A stretch of DNA of 23,577 bases from contig JAICWX010000117.1 of NCBI GenBank assembly GCA_025934635.1, positions 1 through 23,577 of the forward strand. The letters are read 5' to 3'. The notes beneath the pieces were generated by a model. It saw only the letters and a program-made list of their open reading frames with translations, made no database searches and was not told the DNA's origin. This DNA comes from Streptosporangiaceae bacterium (GTDB taxonomy: Bacteria; Actinomycetota; Actinomycetes; Streptosporangiales; Streptosporangiaceae). This document shows, piece after piece, positions 14,724-22,296 of this stretch. Every line of letters begins with the position of its first letter. The stretch's first letter is position 1. Made by a program: the position numbers and the translations under genes.

Positions 14724-15102
14724 GGATCAATCTCCTCAACCAAGATGCATCAAATAGTGCGTTACAGTGGAGCGGCAGGCTCGTGAGCACGCGAACCTGT
14801 CCCTGCCCGGAAGCCTCCGTTGCAAGATACAACGCGTCTTCGCGGCGTGGTGTTCCCATGCACGGATACGGTGACCCCGTAAGCAAGTGGTTACCATATC
14901 GAACGGCTGGCCCCAGCGTGTCGGTTCACCCGTCCTGCCAAACCACCACGCGGGCCGCAGCAAGCCTGCCGATAATGATGCCATCAGCAGCAGCGGTCTT
15001 GCACGCGGGGTGGCGAAATTCCCTACCTGAATTCCGGCCTGCAGCTAGCCTGCTGTTCAGTGGTGGTGACGAACTGGACATAGGGAAGGGAGCAAGGCCA
15101 CG
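14724..15102. other. Divergent intergenic region between whiB and the Tyr/Gly-rich gene
   Basis: About 380 bases with clearly lower GC than the flanks (for example around 14740-14765 and 14985-15040). Open frames here lack recognisable motifs and cross the promoter areas. It presumably carries both divergent promoters; apart from the sigma-R-like site I see no firm element. Confidence 0.5.
14831..14857 (-). promoter_or_regulatory. Possible sigma-R/SigH-type promoter for whiB
   Basis: The minus strand shows GGGAAC (14852-14857), 18 bases, then GTT (14831-14833), close to the thiol-stress sigma-R consensus GGAAT-N18-GTT. This would leave a 5' leader of about 100 bases. Short motifs arise by chance, so this is tentative. 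Confidence 0.3.
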
Positions 15103-17133
15103 ATGGGCACCATGTCAGCGTCGGACGCGGCGCCGCTGCCCCGGCTCGGCGAAGTCTTCTTCGACGTGCGCGGCAGCTCCCGCAGCATGCGCCTGAGCTG
15201 GTACTCCGACACCGGGGTCTCGGTCTTCAGCATCTGGCAGGGCGGCACCTGCACCGGCACGTTCCGGCTTCCGATGGAGGAGCTGCCGCGGCTGATCGAC
15301 GCGCTGCAGCGCGGCGCGCAGCCGCCGCCTGACCCCCGGGGTGCCGGAGCCTATGCCAGCCAGCTGCCCGGCGCGCCGACCGACCCGAGGCTGACGGCCC
15401 TTCCCGGCGGGTACGGCGGCCGTGACGTGGACTACAACGGCCCGGCGACCGGTGATTTCCGCGCGCTGCGCCCGGACGACTCGGCCGGCCCGATGGCGTA
15501 CAGCCCGTCCGCTCAGCGTCCCCAGATTGCCCAGGCCGCCCCGGCTCCGCGGGCACTGCCGCCGGGCCCGCTAGCGCTGCCCCCGGGTCCGACGTCGGCT
15601 CCGGCGAGTCAGGCGTCGCAGGGAGCACAGGAGTATCCCGCGGACTACTCCGAGTCGTACTACTCCGACCAGCAGCGCTACCCCGAGCCGCGGGCTGGCC
15701 ACCGCCGGCTTCCGGATAACGGTTACGGTGAACCCGCCGGCGGTTACGGTGAACCCGCCAGGTCCTACAACGGCGGCCAGTACGCCGAGACCGGCTACGC
15801 CGAGCAACCCCAGTACGCCGAGCAGCCCCAGTACGGGGAGCAGCCCCAGTACGCCGAGCCGGGCTACGCTCAGCCGGGATACCAGGACCGCGCTTACGGC
15901 GACCAGGCGGGATACGGAAGCCAGCAGTCGGCCTACGGCTCCGAGCCGGGCCACGGCACCGAGCCGGCGTACAGCGCTGAGCCGGGGTACACCGCCGAGC
16001 CGGGGTACAGCGATCGCGGGTACGGCGCACCGAGCTACCCCGATCAGGGGTACGGCTACTCCGGCCATGACTACGCCGGACAGAGCCAGGGCCAGGGCTA
16101 TACCGGGAGCGGATACGACTCCCAGGGCTACTCCGGGCAGTACGCCGATCAGCCGCAGTCCGGGCCGGGATACTCCGCCCAGGAGTACTCTGCCCAGGGG
16201 TATGGCGATCACGGCTACGGCAGCTCGCCGGCGGCCGGCGCTGACCAGGGCTACTTCTCTCCTTCCGCGTCGAACCAGTCCTCGCCTTCCTCCTCATACC
16301 AGGGCCAGCAGCATGACAGCGGGTCCTACCAGGGGGAGGGGTACGGCGCGGACTCCTACTCCAGCCGGGGCTACGACAGCTCAGCACCGGGCTACGACAG
16401 CAGTTCGTACGACAGCAGCGCCTACGACAGCAGCGCCTACGACAGCCGCGCCTACGACAGCCGCGGATACCCGGCGCCTGGTTACCAGGGGCAGGAGCAG
16501 CCGGGCTACGCCGAGGAAAGCTACCAGGGCCAGCACTACCGCGACCAGGGCTACCAGGACCAGGGATATCAGGGTCAGGGGTACGACGAGCAGCACTACC
16601 AGGACCCGAACCAGAGCGCCGTGGCCGGGCACGGGTACGAGGACTACGGCTACCCGGACCAAGGTACCGGCCAGGGATACGAGGCGGCTGGCTACCCCGA
16701 GTCCGGGTACGCGAATCAGGCCTACCCCGGCTACGGCGACCAGCGGTACCAGGAACAGGGTTACCAGGAGACCGACGCGCCGGCCTACCCGGACCAGGGA
16801 TACAGCGAATACGGCTACGGCGGCCAGGATCACCGGGCCGCGGGCGACGCCGGGTCCTACGCCGCGGGCGACGCCGGGTCCTATCCGGATCAGGGCTACA
16901 GCACGTTCGGCTACGGCGGGCAGGAGCAGTCCTACCGCGGCGGTGCTGGCCAGCACCAGGCCGGCCAGCACCAGGGAAGCCAGCACCAGGGAAGCCAGCC
17001 CCCGGCAGGCCAGTACCAGGCCAGCCAGTACCCGGATCAGGAGACGACCGCGAGTCATCAGGCCGTCTCCTCGTTCCCCTACGAGACAGATCCGCCCACG
17101 CGCCGGGAACAGCGGCGCCGCCGCGGGCGTTAG
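15103..17133 (+). CDS. Tyr/Gly/Gln-rich low-complexity repeat protein with small N-terminal domain
   Basis: A 676-residue protein of unknown function. Residues 1-72 look folded (GEVFFDVRGSSRSMRLSWYSD, SVFSIWQGGTCTGTFRLPMEELPRLIDALQRG), resembling a small domain I have seen at the start of other actinobacterial hypotheticals. Residues ~73-165 are Pro/Ala-rich. From ~165 to ~655 the chain is built from short motifs such as GYGDQGY, QYAEQP, YDSSA, YQDQGYQGQGY. In total there are about 80 tyrosines, one every six or so residues, and no lysine; the tail PPTRREQRRRRGR is strongly basic. No signal peptide or transmembrane helix. An intrinsically disordered, self-associating (condensate-forming) protein is the natural inference. 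The ATG at 15103 has AAGG at spacing 5; the ATG at 15112 is an alternative. Confidence 0.85.
   Translation: MGTMSASDAAPLPRLGEVFFDVRGSSRSMRLSWYSDTGVSVFSIWQGGTCTGTFRLPMEELPRLIDALQRGAQPPPDPRGAGAYASQLPGAPTDPRLTALPGGYGGRDVDYNGPATGDFRALRPDDSAGPMAYSPSAQRPQIAQAAPAPRALPPGPLALPPGPTSAPASQASQGAQEYPADYSESYYSDQQRYPEPRAGHRRLPDNGYGEPAGGYGEPARSYNGGQYAETGYAEQPQYAEQPQYGEQPQYAEPGYAQPGYQDRAYGDQAGYGSQQSAYGSEPGHGTEPAYSAEPGYTAEPGYSDRGYGAPSYPDQGYGYSGHDYAGQSQGQGYTGSGYDSQGYSGQYADQPQSGPGYSAQEYSAQGYGDHGYGSSPAAGADQGYFSPSASNQSSPSSSYQGQQHDSGSYQGEGYGADSYSSRGYDSSAPGYDSSSYDSSAYDSSAYDSRAYDSRGYPAPGYQGQEQPGYAEESYQGQHYRDQGYQDQGYQGQGYDEQHYQDPNQSAVAGHGYEDYGYPDQGTGQGYEAAGYPESGYANQAYPGYGDQRYQEQGYQETDAPAYPDQGYSEYGYGGQDHRAAGDAGSYAAGDAGSYPDQGYSTFGYGGQEQSYRGGAGQHQAGQHQGSQHQGSQPPAGQYQASQYPDQETTASHQAVSSFPYETDPPTRREQRRRRGR
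16393..16467 (+). repeat. Five tandem 15-base units encoding YDSxx
   Basis: Five consecutive units of the form TACGACAGCMGNNSN, the second and third identical, encode YDSSS, YDSSA, YDSSA, YDSRA and YDSRG. Further 18-base repeats occur in the same gene at 15721-15759 (two exact copies separated by 3 bases) and 15811-15846. They suggest growth of the low-complexity region by replication slippage. Confidence 0.85.
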
Positions 17134-17252
17134 TAGGTAACAGCCGGTGCGGCTGTGTCCCCGGGCCGCACCTACTGCCTTCACGGAATACCGTTCGGCT
17201 GGAGCCGTGTCGTGCCTTTCGCCGAGAGGCGACCTCCGCACCGGTGCGCGTG

Positions 17253-17288
17253 ACGAAAGACCGGCTGGCTTGCCAGCCGGTCTTTCGT
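17253..17288 (+). terminator. Rho-independent terminator after the repeat-protein gene
   Basis: A perfect stem of 15-16 bp (CGAAAGACCGGCTGG and complement) with a CTTG loop, followed by TTTT on the plus strand. It lies 120 bases past the repeat-protein stop and one base from the stop of the convergent channel gene, so it may act in both directions. Confidence 0.88.
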
Positions 17289-17289
17289 T

Positions 17290-18033
17290 TTACGCGGGTC
17301 CGCCTGGTCGCGGCTGCGAATTCTCCGGGCCGCCCGGCGTGCCGGACTTGCCGTCCGGGGTCACGGGGGAGTCCTCGTCCTCCGGCGGCGGGATGGGACC
17401 GACGACCGCGTTGAGCACCTGTGAATTGGGGATGGACATCACGCTGCCCCCGGTGTCGAAGCGGACGTAGGTGATCCCGATATTGGTCACGATGCCGTCC
17501 AGCGCGCCGCCGAGCGCGCCGGCCTGCAACCGGACGGCGTCTCCCACCTGGAACGGCCGGGCGAAGAGCAGCACCAGCCCGGCGAACACGTTACCGAGCG
17601 CCTGCTGCGCCGCGATGCCGACGAAGACGCTGGTCAGTGCACCGCCCAGGACGAGCTGGCCGATCGGCACGGCGAACAGCTCCAGCGTGATCACCAGCGT
17701 GGCGAAGGCGCCGATGATCAAGATGATGTACCCCGCCACCGCCGCGTGCGCGGTGCCCGTCCTCGGCTGGAGCAGCTCCCTGATCTTCCCGGCCAGGCTG
17801 TAGGTCGCGATGGACCCGAAAACGAGGAAGGCCACGGCCATGGCCGCCCAGATGAACCGGACGGCGAGGTGACTCGTGTCCGAGAAGATGGGGGACGAGT
17901 CGTGGCGAGCCTGATCCGAGATGACCGCGGCCGCGATCGCGAACAGCAAGGCGATGAACGCCTTCCACGGCCTCGTCCTGCGCTTGACGCGCTCGACCTG
18001 CTCCGACAGGTCGATCTGCCGCCCGTTCTGCAC
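17290..18033 (-). CDS. MscS-family mechanosensitive ion channel
   Basis: A 247-residue inner-membrane channel expected to open on hypo-osmotic shock. Three hydrophobic helices (residues ~24-42, 57-82, 95-120) precede the pore helix region GQLVLGGALTSVFVGIAAQQALGNVFAGLVLLFARPF, the conserved MscS TM3. This is followed by the beta domain VGDAVRLQ...GIVTNIGITYVRFDTGGSVMSIPNSQVLN. The large cytoplasmic cage domain of E. coli MscS is missing; the chain ends in a Pro/Glu-rich tail instead, as in many actinobacterial short homologues. The GTG start has GGAGGAG six bases upstream. It is separated from the next minus-strand gene upstream by a terminator, so it likely has its own promoter within 18034-18118. 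Confidence 0.9.
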   Translation of the reverse strand: MQNGRQIDLSEQVERVKRRTRPWKAFIALLFAIAAAVISDQARHDSSPIFSDTSHLAVRFIWAAMAVAFLVFGSIATYSLAGKIRELLQPRTGTAHAAVAGYIILIIGAFATLVITLELFAVPIGQLVLGGALTSVFVGIAAQQALGNVFAGLVLLFARPFQVGDAVRLQAGALGGALDGIVTNIGITYVRFDTGGSVMSIPNSQVLNAVVGPIPPPEDEDSPVTPDGKSGTPGGPENSQPRPGGPA

Positions 18034-18118
18034 TGAGCTCCTCCCTCCGCGGCTGCAATGGCGCGCCTAACGCTATCCGGCCCCAGGCTGGCCCGGCCGG
18101 TAACCCCGGACAACGAAA

Positions 18119-18147
18119 AGCGCCGGGGAGCATTGCTCCCCGGCGCT
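18119..18147 (-). terminator. Rho-independent terminator of the acetate transporter gene
   Basis: Perfect 13-14 bp stem AGCGCCGGGGAGCA and complement with a minimal loop, 13 bases after the transporter stop. On the minus strand it is followed by TTTTCGTT, a good T-tract. Confidence 0.9.
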
Positions 18148-18160
18148 AGTCCGACGAAGG

Positions 18161-18790
18161 CTAGCCGATCAACGGCCTGCCCACCGGGAACCGGAGCTTT
18201 CCGGCAAGGCCGTTCGAGATGCCGGCCGCCGAGGTGTAGAAGGCGACCAGGGCGGTGACCAGGCCGACGTAGCCGCCGAACTTGACCGTGCCCGTGCTGC
18301 CGGAGAAGTTGCCGATGACCAGGATGATCTCGGTGATCTCCAGGGTGAGGAACACCAGGAAGACCGCCATGTTCACCTGGGTGCTCAAAATCAGCAAGTA
18401 GGTGTTGATGATGGCGAACACGAGCAGGATCCAGGCGATGTCATGAGCGGCCGCCGCCGGCGAGGTCGCCTTCGGCGCGACGAGGAGCGCCCACAGGGCG
18501 AGGCCGATCCAGAAACCACCGTAGGTGGAGAACGCGGTAGCGCCGAAAACGTTCCTGTTGCGGAATTCCCACATCCCGGCCAGCAGCTGGCCGAATCCGC
18601 CGTAGGCGAAGGCGTAGCCCAGCCAGGCGTCGCCGGTGGCCTTGGACATCCAGCCGGCGTTGGCGGCTGACAGCAGGAAGGTGGTCGCGGCAAACGCCGC
18701 GAGCCCGAGCGGGGCAGGATCGGCGATGCCCGTGCCGGGCACTGCGCTGGTGGGACTGGGTTGGACTGTGCGGTCTTCGCTGACGCTCAA
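18161..18790 (-). CDS. satP: Acetate/succinate uptake transporter (GPR1/FUN34/YaaH, SatP)
   Basis: A 209-residue membrane protein with six hydrophobic helices. The family motif NPAPLGL appears as DPAPLGLAAFA (residues ~24-34), with Asp in place of Asn. YAFAYGGFGQLLAGMWEFRNRNVFGATAFSTYGGFW is a highly conserved stretch of the family, and NTYLLILSTQVNMAVF and LEITEIILVIG follow. It would import acetate or succinate with protons. The start is a TTG at 18790, supported by AGGAGGG seven bases upstream and by lack of any in-frame ATG nearby before the conserved region. Its own terminator follows, so it is monocistronic. The upstream gap contains two inverted repeats that may be operators. Confidence 0.93.
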   Translation of the reverse strand: MSVSEDRTVQPSPTSAVPGTGIADPAPLGLAAFAATTFLLSAANAGWMSKATGDAWLGYAFAYGGFGQLLAGMWEFRNRNVFGATAFSTYGGFWIGLALWALLVAPKATSPAAAAHDIAWILLVFAIINTYLLILSTQVNMAVFLVFLTLEITEIILVIGNFSGSTGTVKFGGYVGLVTALVAFYTSAAGISNGLAGKLRFPVGRPLIG

Positions 18791-18896
18791 ATTCGATCCC
18801 TCCTAGTGAGGAATGGCTTGTCCGGCTCCCGACGTACCATGCGGCGGCCGAGAGCGCGGGGTGCCCGTCGTTACAGTGCGGCTGGCATGAAGACCT

Positions 18897-18952
18897 TGTG
18901 TCGGACGACAAAATCACCATGCCCAAACCTTCCCCTGGCCACATCCGACACA
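18897..18952. promoter_or_regulatory. Paired inverted elements TGTGTCGGA / TCCGACACA upstream of satP
   Basis: Two exact 9-base inverted copies (18897-18905 and 18944-18952) are separated by 38 bases, about 110 bases upstream of the transporter start. They could be half-sites of a looping regulator or stem arms in RNA. No known factor is recognised. Confidence 0.35.
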
Positions 18953-18981
18953 GATTGACCAGATGAAAGATTTCACAACAG

Positions 18982-19003
18982 CCTAACGCCGTAGTGCGTT
19001 AGG
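18982..19003. promoter_or_regulatory. Inverted repeat CCTAACGC-N6-GCGTTAGG
   Basis: A perfect 8-bp palindrome with a 6-base spacer in the gap between the divergent transporter and DUF1707 genes. There is no following T-tract, so it looks more like an operator than a terminator. Its spacing geometry is that of a dimeric HTH regulator site. Confidence 0.45.
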
Positions 19004-19313
19004 GGGCGAGACTAAAGCCCGATGTTTTCGGTAACCATTCGGCCGCCGCCTCATGCCGCAACGGCCGATTCGGTACCGGCTGCCCTTTTCCGGCCGGCAT
19101 TCGGGTTTAATCGCTCCGCGATAAGAATCCTCACCGAGCTAAGCCTCGGTGGCCCGCCGCCGCCCGGACGCGGCGCAGCGCCTGGCCGAGGGCCACGATG
19201 GCGATCACCGGGGCGAGCGGGTCTGCATCTGCCGAACCAGAAGCCCCCGCCTGGGGAGGTGCCACGAGTTGCTGAGTTAGGATCAGGGGGAGCACGAGGA
19301 AGGGTCCGCGCCG

Positions 19314-19733
19314 ATGACCGACCGACCGATCCGCGCGTCTGACAAAGAGCGGGACAGTGTTGTCGAAGTCCTCAGGGACGCCTACACGGATGGCCGGATC
19401 ACGCTGGAGGAGTTCGACGATCGCACATCGGCCGCCTACGCCTCGAAGACCTGGGGCGATCTGCGCGACCTGACGTCGGACCTGCCCGTCGAACCGGTGC
19501 TCGGCGGCGGCCTGCCGCAGCGTCCGTCGCATCCGCGGCCCGTCGCGCAGGTCGTGCCGACGGTGCCGCGGCAGCGCTACGACGGCCGCGGCCGGCCGCT
19601 GGGCCGGCTGCTGCCGGTCATCTTCGCCTGGATCGTGATCGCGGCGGCGGCCGGTTCGCCGGACACCGCGGCGGCGCTGTCGGTCGTGTTCATCTGCCTG
19701 CTGGCGTGCCGTGTAGGGTACGGGGGACGCTGA
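19314..19733 (+). CDS. DUF1707 (SHOCT-like) membrane protein
   Basis: A 139-residue protein. Residues 5-60 form the DUF1707 domain: IRASDKERDSVVEVLRDAYTDGRITLEEFDDRTSAAYASKTWGDLRDLTSDLP, a widespread actinobacterial N-terminal module. After a Pro/Arg-rich linker, two short hydrophobic segments (LLPVIFAWIVIAAAAG, TAAALSVVFICLLACRVG) anchor it in the membrane. GAGGAAGG lies upstream of the ATG at 19314. The domain's function is not established; it is often paired with 2TM or cell-wall-active-domain modules. Two small inverted repeats follow the stop. Confidence 0.88.
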   Translation: MTDRPIRASDKERDSVVEVLRDAYTDGRITLEEFDDRTSAAYASKTWGDLRDLTSDLPVEPVLGGGLPQRPSHPRPVAQVVPTVPRQRYDGRGRPLGRLLPVIFAWIVIAAAAGSPDTAAALSVVFICLLACRVGYGGR

Positions 19734-19738
19734 TAACC

Positions 19739-19784
19739 GTCGGTGACAGCCGACACGCTGACCCGCGCTAATAGCCCGTATTAG
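19739..19784. other. Two small inverted repeats before the glycosyltransferase gene
   Basis: GTCGG-TGACAG-CCGAC (19739-19754) and CTAATA-GCCCG-TATTAG (19768-19784) lie in the 113-base gap after the DUF1707 gene. The first could be a weak terminator; the second is AT-rich and unusual in this DNA, more like an operator. A TACTAT at 19808-19813 may be a -10 element. Confidence 0.3.
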
Positions 19785-19926
19785 TCATCCCCGCACGGGC
19801 AGGCGGCTACTATGAGTCGGCCGGCGCCGGCACAGTCGCGCAGGCATGCCTGATTACCGAGGCCTGCGGAGATCAGCGAAAGAACTACGGGACTTCCGGC
19901 TGGCTGGGAGAGGCAGGAGGCGGTCG

Positions 19927-21585
19927 TTGTCGAACACGACCACCGGCAGCGATCGGGTCGTTCCCGATCAGCCGCCGCCTGAAGACAGGCGCGCGTCGCA
20001 GCTGACCCGGCTCACCGGCTCGGTGGCGGCCCACTGGCAGTTCGCCATCGTGGTGGCCGTGGCCGTCCTGATGCGCCTCATCGTCATGCTGGGTTATCCG
20101 CCGATCCTGTGGTTTGACGACTCGTACAACTACGTCTACGACGCGTTCACCCACCAGCCGGATGTCATCCGGGCGAACGGCTACCCGTTCTTCCTCAACC
20201 TGTTCCTCCCGCTGCACAGCGTGTACCCGATCGGGCTGGTCCAGGCGGCCATGGGGGTCGCCATCGGCATCGTGATCTACGCCCTGCTCCGCCGCCGCGG
20301 GCTGCCGTGGTGGGGAGCGACCCTGGCGGCCATCCCGGTGCTGTTCGATTCCTACCAGCTGCACCTCGAGCACATGATCACCTCGGACGTGCTGTTCGTC
20401 TTCCTGGTGACGATCGCCATCGTGATCTTGTGCTGGAACGACCGCCCCTCGGTCCCGGTGATGGCCGTGGCCGGCCTGCTCATCGGCTACGCCACCCTGG
20501 TGCGATCGGTCGGCCAGCCGCTGCTGGTAGTGATCCTGGTGGCGATGCTGGTCCGGCGGGTCGGCTGGCGGCGCCTGGTTACGCTGCTGGTAGCCGGCGT
20601 CGTCCCCATCGCCGGGTACATGATCTGGTTCCACAGCTCGACGGGCAAATACGAGCTGACCCAGTCCCTGGGGCCGTTCCTGTACAGCCGGGTCAGTGCC
20701 TTCGCTGACTGCTCGAAGCTCAGCCCGCCCGCCGACCTGCACTTCCTGTGTGACAAGCACGCGCCGCAGGACCGCCCGCCAGCGTCACAGTACATCTGGG
20801 CCGACAACGACCTGCCGGTCGACGGGAAGGTCACGTATACCCCCCTGTACAACGACAAGCGGTTCGGGTCCAACACCAACGCCCGCTTCGGCGTCGCTGT
20901 CGGTGCCCAGGAAAAGCAGTTCGCCGAGTTCTTCATCAAGAAGCAGCCGGTGACCTACCTGCGTGTCGTGGGCAAGGACGTCCTGCACACGTTCGGCTGG
21001 AACCGCGAGCCGGACCCGGGCGGGGTCTTCGAGAAGGCGAACGGGAACGGCCCGACCTTCCGGTTCATCAACGGCGCGGAACTGACCAGGGAGCGGCCCT
21101 GGTATACCCATCCCACCCACCTGGCCGGCACCCCGCCGCAGAGCTACTGCGACGCGACCTGCCAGCAGGGGGACCCGCAGGCCGGCAAGATCCAGGCGGC
21201 CGAACGGGCCTTCGCCGGCCCGGGGCTCGGGGCCACCCGGGCGGTCGGTCCCTGGTATTCGATCGTGCGGTGGTACCAGAAGTACTTCTTCCTGCGCGGG
21301 ACGCTGCTCGCGCTGATCGTGCTCATCGGCCTGGCGGGCGTGCTGGCCCGCTGGCGCCGCTGGGGCGGCCTCGCCCTGCTGCCGTGGCTGGTCGGGGCGC
21401 TGCTGATCGTGCTGCCGCCGATGACCGCCGGGTTCAGCTACCGTTACGTGCTGGCCGCGGCGCCCGCCGCCTGCCTGGCCGCCGGCCTGGCGTTCGCCCG
21501 CAAGCCGGGGGAGATGTCAGCCGGTGCCCGGCTGGCCGGCCTACGCCGGCACCTGGGCCGCGGCCGCCGCGTCGAGCAGGAATAG
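19927..21585 (+). CDS. GT-C-like membrane glycosyltransferase (ArnT/PMT_2-like), hypothetical
   Basis: A 552-residue polytopic protein with the GT-C layout: a first helix (HWQFAIVVAVAVLMRLIVML), then an extracytoplasmic loop with the acidic motif PPILWFDDSYNYVYDAF (Asp-Asp, presumed catalytic or metal site), about seven further helices, a large outside loop (residues ~240-430, with CDATCQQG) and four C-terminal helices. Such enzymes transfer sugars from polyprenyl-phosphate donors to lipid or protein on the outer membrane face; donor and acceptor cannot be read here. I chose the TTG at 19927 because AGGAGG lies six bases upstream; an ATG at 19846 in the same frame would add 27 basic residues and lacks an SD. 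The last 45 bases overlap the convergent pgl gene. Confidence 0.8.
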   Translation: MSNTTTGSDRVVPDQPPPEDRRASQLTRLTGSVAAHWQFAIVVAVAVLMRLIVMLGYPPILWFDDSYNYVYDAFTHQPDVIRANGYPFFLNLFLPLHSVYPIGLVQAAMGVAIGIVIYALLRRRGLPWWGATLAAIPVLFDSYQLHLEHMITSDVLFVFLVTIAIVILCWNDRPSVPVMAVAGLLIGYATLVRSVGQPLLVVILVAMLVRRVGWRRLVTLLVAGVVPIAGYMIWFHSSTGKYELTQSLGPFLYSRVSAFADCSKLSPPADLHFLCDKHAPQDRPPASQYIWADNDLPVDGKVTYTPLYNDKRFGSNTNARFGVAVGAQEKQFAEFFIKKQPVTYLRVVGKDVLHTFGWNREPDPGGVFEKANGNGPTFRFINGAELTRERPWYTHPTHLAGTPPQSYCDATCQQGDPQAGKIQAAERAFAGPGLGATRAVGPWYSIVRWYQKYFFLRGTLLALIVLIGLAGVLARWRRWGGLALLPWLVGALLIVLPPMTAGFSYRYVLAAAPAACLAAGLAFARKPGEMSAGARLAGLRRHLGRGRRVEQE

Positions 21586-22296
21586 CGTCCGCTCCCGCCC
21601 CCGGGCGCCCGCTGCGGGCACCGGGGCCGGCCCGTCACCGGTGAGGGCCAGCGCGATCGCATCGGCCTTCTCCCCGCCCGAGGCGAGGATCCAGACCTCG
21701 CGGGCGGCCCGGAGCGACGACATGGTCAGCGACAGCCGGGTCGGCGGCGGCTTAGGGCAGTTCCGCACCGCCACGACCGGCCGGTCGTCGGCCAGGGCCG
21801 GCAGGCCCGGGAACAGCGAGGCGACGTGCCCCTCGGGGCCGATGCCGAGCATGAGCACGTCGAACGCAGGCACCGGGCCGCCGTCGGCCGCCTTGGCCGC
21901 ATCAGCCAGCCAGGACGCGTACCGGGCGGCGGCCGCATCCGGGTCGTCCCCGTCCGGGCCGTCCGGGCCCGGCATGGGGTGCACCCGGGCCGGGTCGACA
22001 TCGACGTGGTCGAGCAGGGCCGCGCGCGCCCCGGTCTCGTTCCGGTCCGGGTCGCCGGCCGGGACGAAGCGCTCGTCGCCCCACCAGATGTCCAGGTGCC
22101 GCCAGTCGACCGCGTCCCGGGCCGGGGCGGCGGCCAGCTCCTCGAGCACCTTGGTGCCGATGCCGCCCCCGGTCAGCACCACCGACGCGCTGCCGCGGGC
22201 CGCGGCCGCATCGGTCAGCCCGGTGACCAGCCGGGCCGCGACGGCCTGGGCGAGCAGCGGGCCGTCCCGGTAGACGATCACCTCGGGCGCGCTCAT
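21541..22296 (-). CDS. pgl: 6-phosphogluconolactonase
   Basis: A 251-residue DevB-type enzyme hydrolysing 6-phosphogluconolactone to 6-phosphogluconate, second step of the oxidative pentose phosphate pathway. Motifs: VVLTGGGIGTKVLEEL, HLDIWWGDERFVP, and LGIGPEGHVASLFPG (the usual LGxGxDGHTASLFPG with Glu and Val substitutions). The ATG overlaps the opcA stop as ATGA, so translation is coupled. Its 3' end is antisense to the last 45 bases of the glycosyltransferase gene. Third gene of the zwf-opcA-pgl run. Confidence 0.95.
   Translation of the reverse strand: MSAPEVIVYRDGPLLAQAVAARLVTGLTDAAAARGSASVVLTGGGIGTKVLEELAAAPARDAVDWRHLDIWWGDERFVPAGDPDRNETGARAALLDHVDVDPARVHPMPGPDGPDGDDPDAAAARYASWLADAAKAADGGPVPAFDVLMLGIGPEGHVASLFPGLPALADDRPVVAVRNCPKPPPTRLSLTMSSLRAAREVWILASGGEKADAIALALTGDGPAPVPAAGARGRERTLFLLDAAAAAQVPA

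Larger units (their letters stand above)
18791..19313. other. Divergent intergenic region satP / DUF1707 gene
   Basis: 523 bases without a gene I can support. It has lower GC in parts (18900-19025), two inverted repeats listed separately, and presumably both divergent promoters. Open frames in it have no motif, codon pattern or ribosome-binding support. Confidence 0.55.

Noticed and set aside
16393..16467. Tandem units as a CRISPR-like or intergenic repeat array
   Set aside because: They are in-frame coding repeats of 15 bases without spacers.
15227..17241. Long hydrophobic or Arg/Thr-rich open frames antisense or frame-shifted to the Tyr/Gly-rich gene
   Set aside because: They are by-products of the repeated codon pattern (TAC, GGC, CAG read in other frames) and lack starts or motifs.
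19022..19342. 106-codon frame in the gap before the DUF1707 gene
   Set aside because: No motif, no SD, crosses into the DUF1707 start and covers likely promoter sequence.
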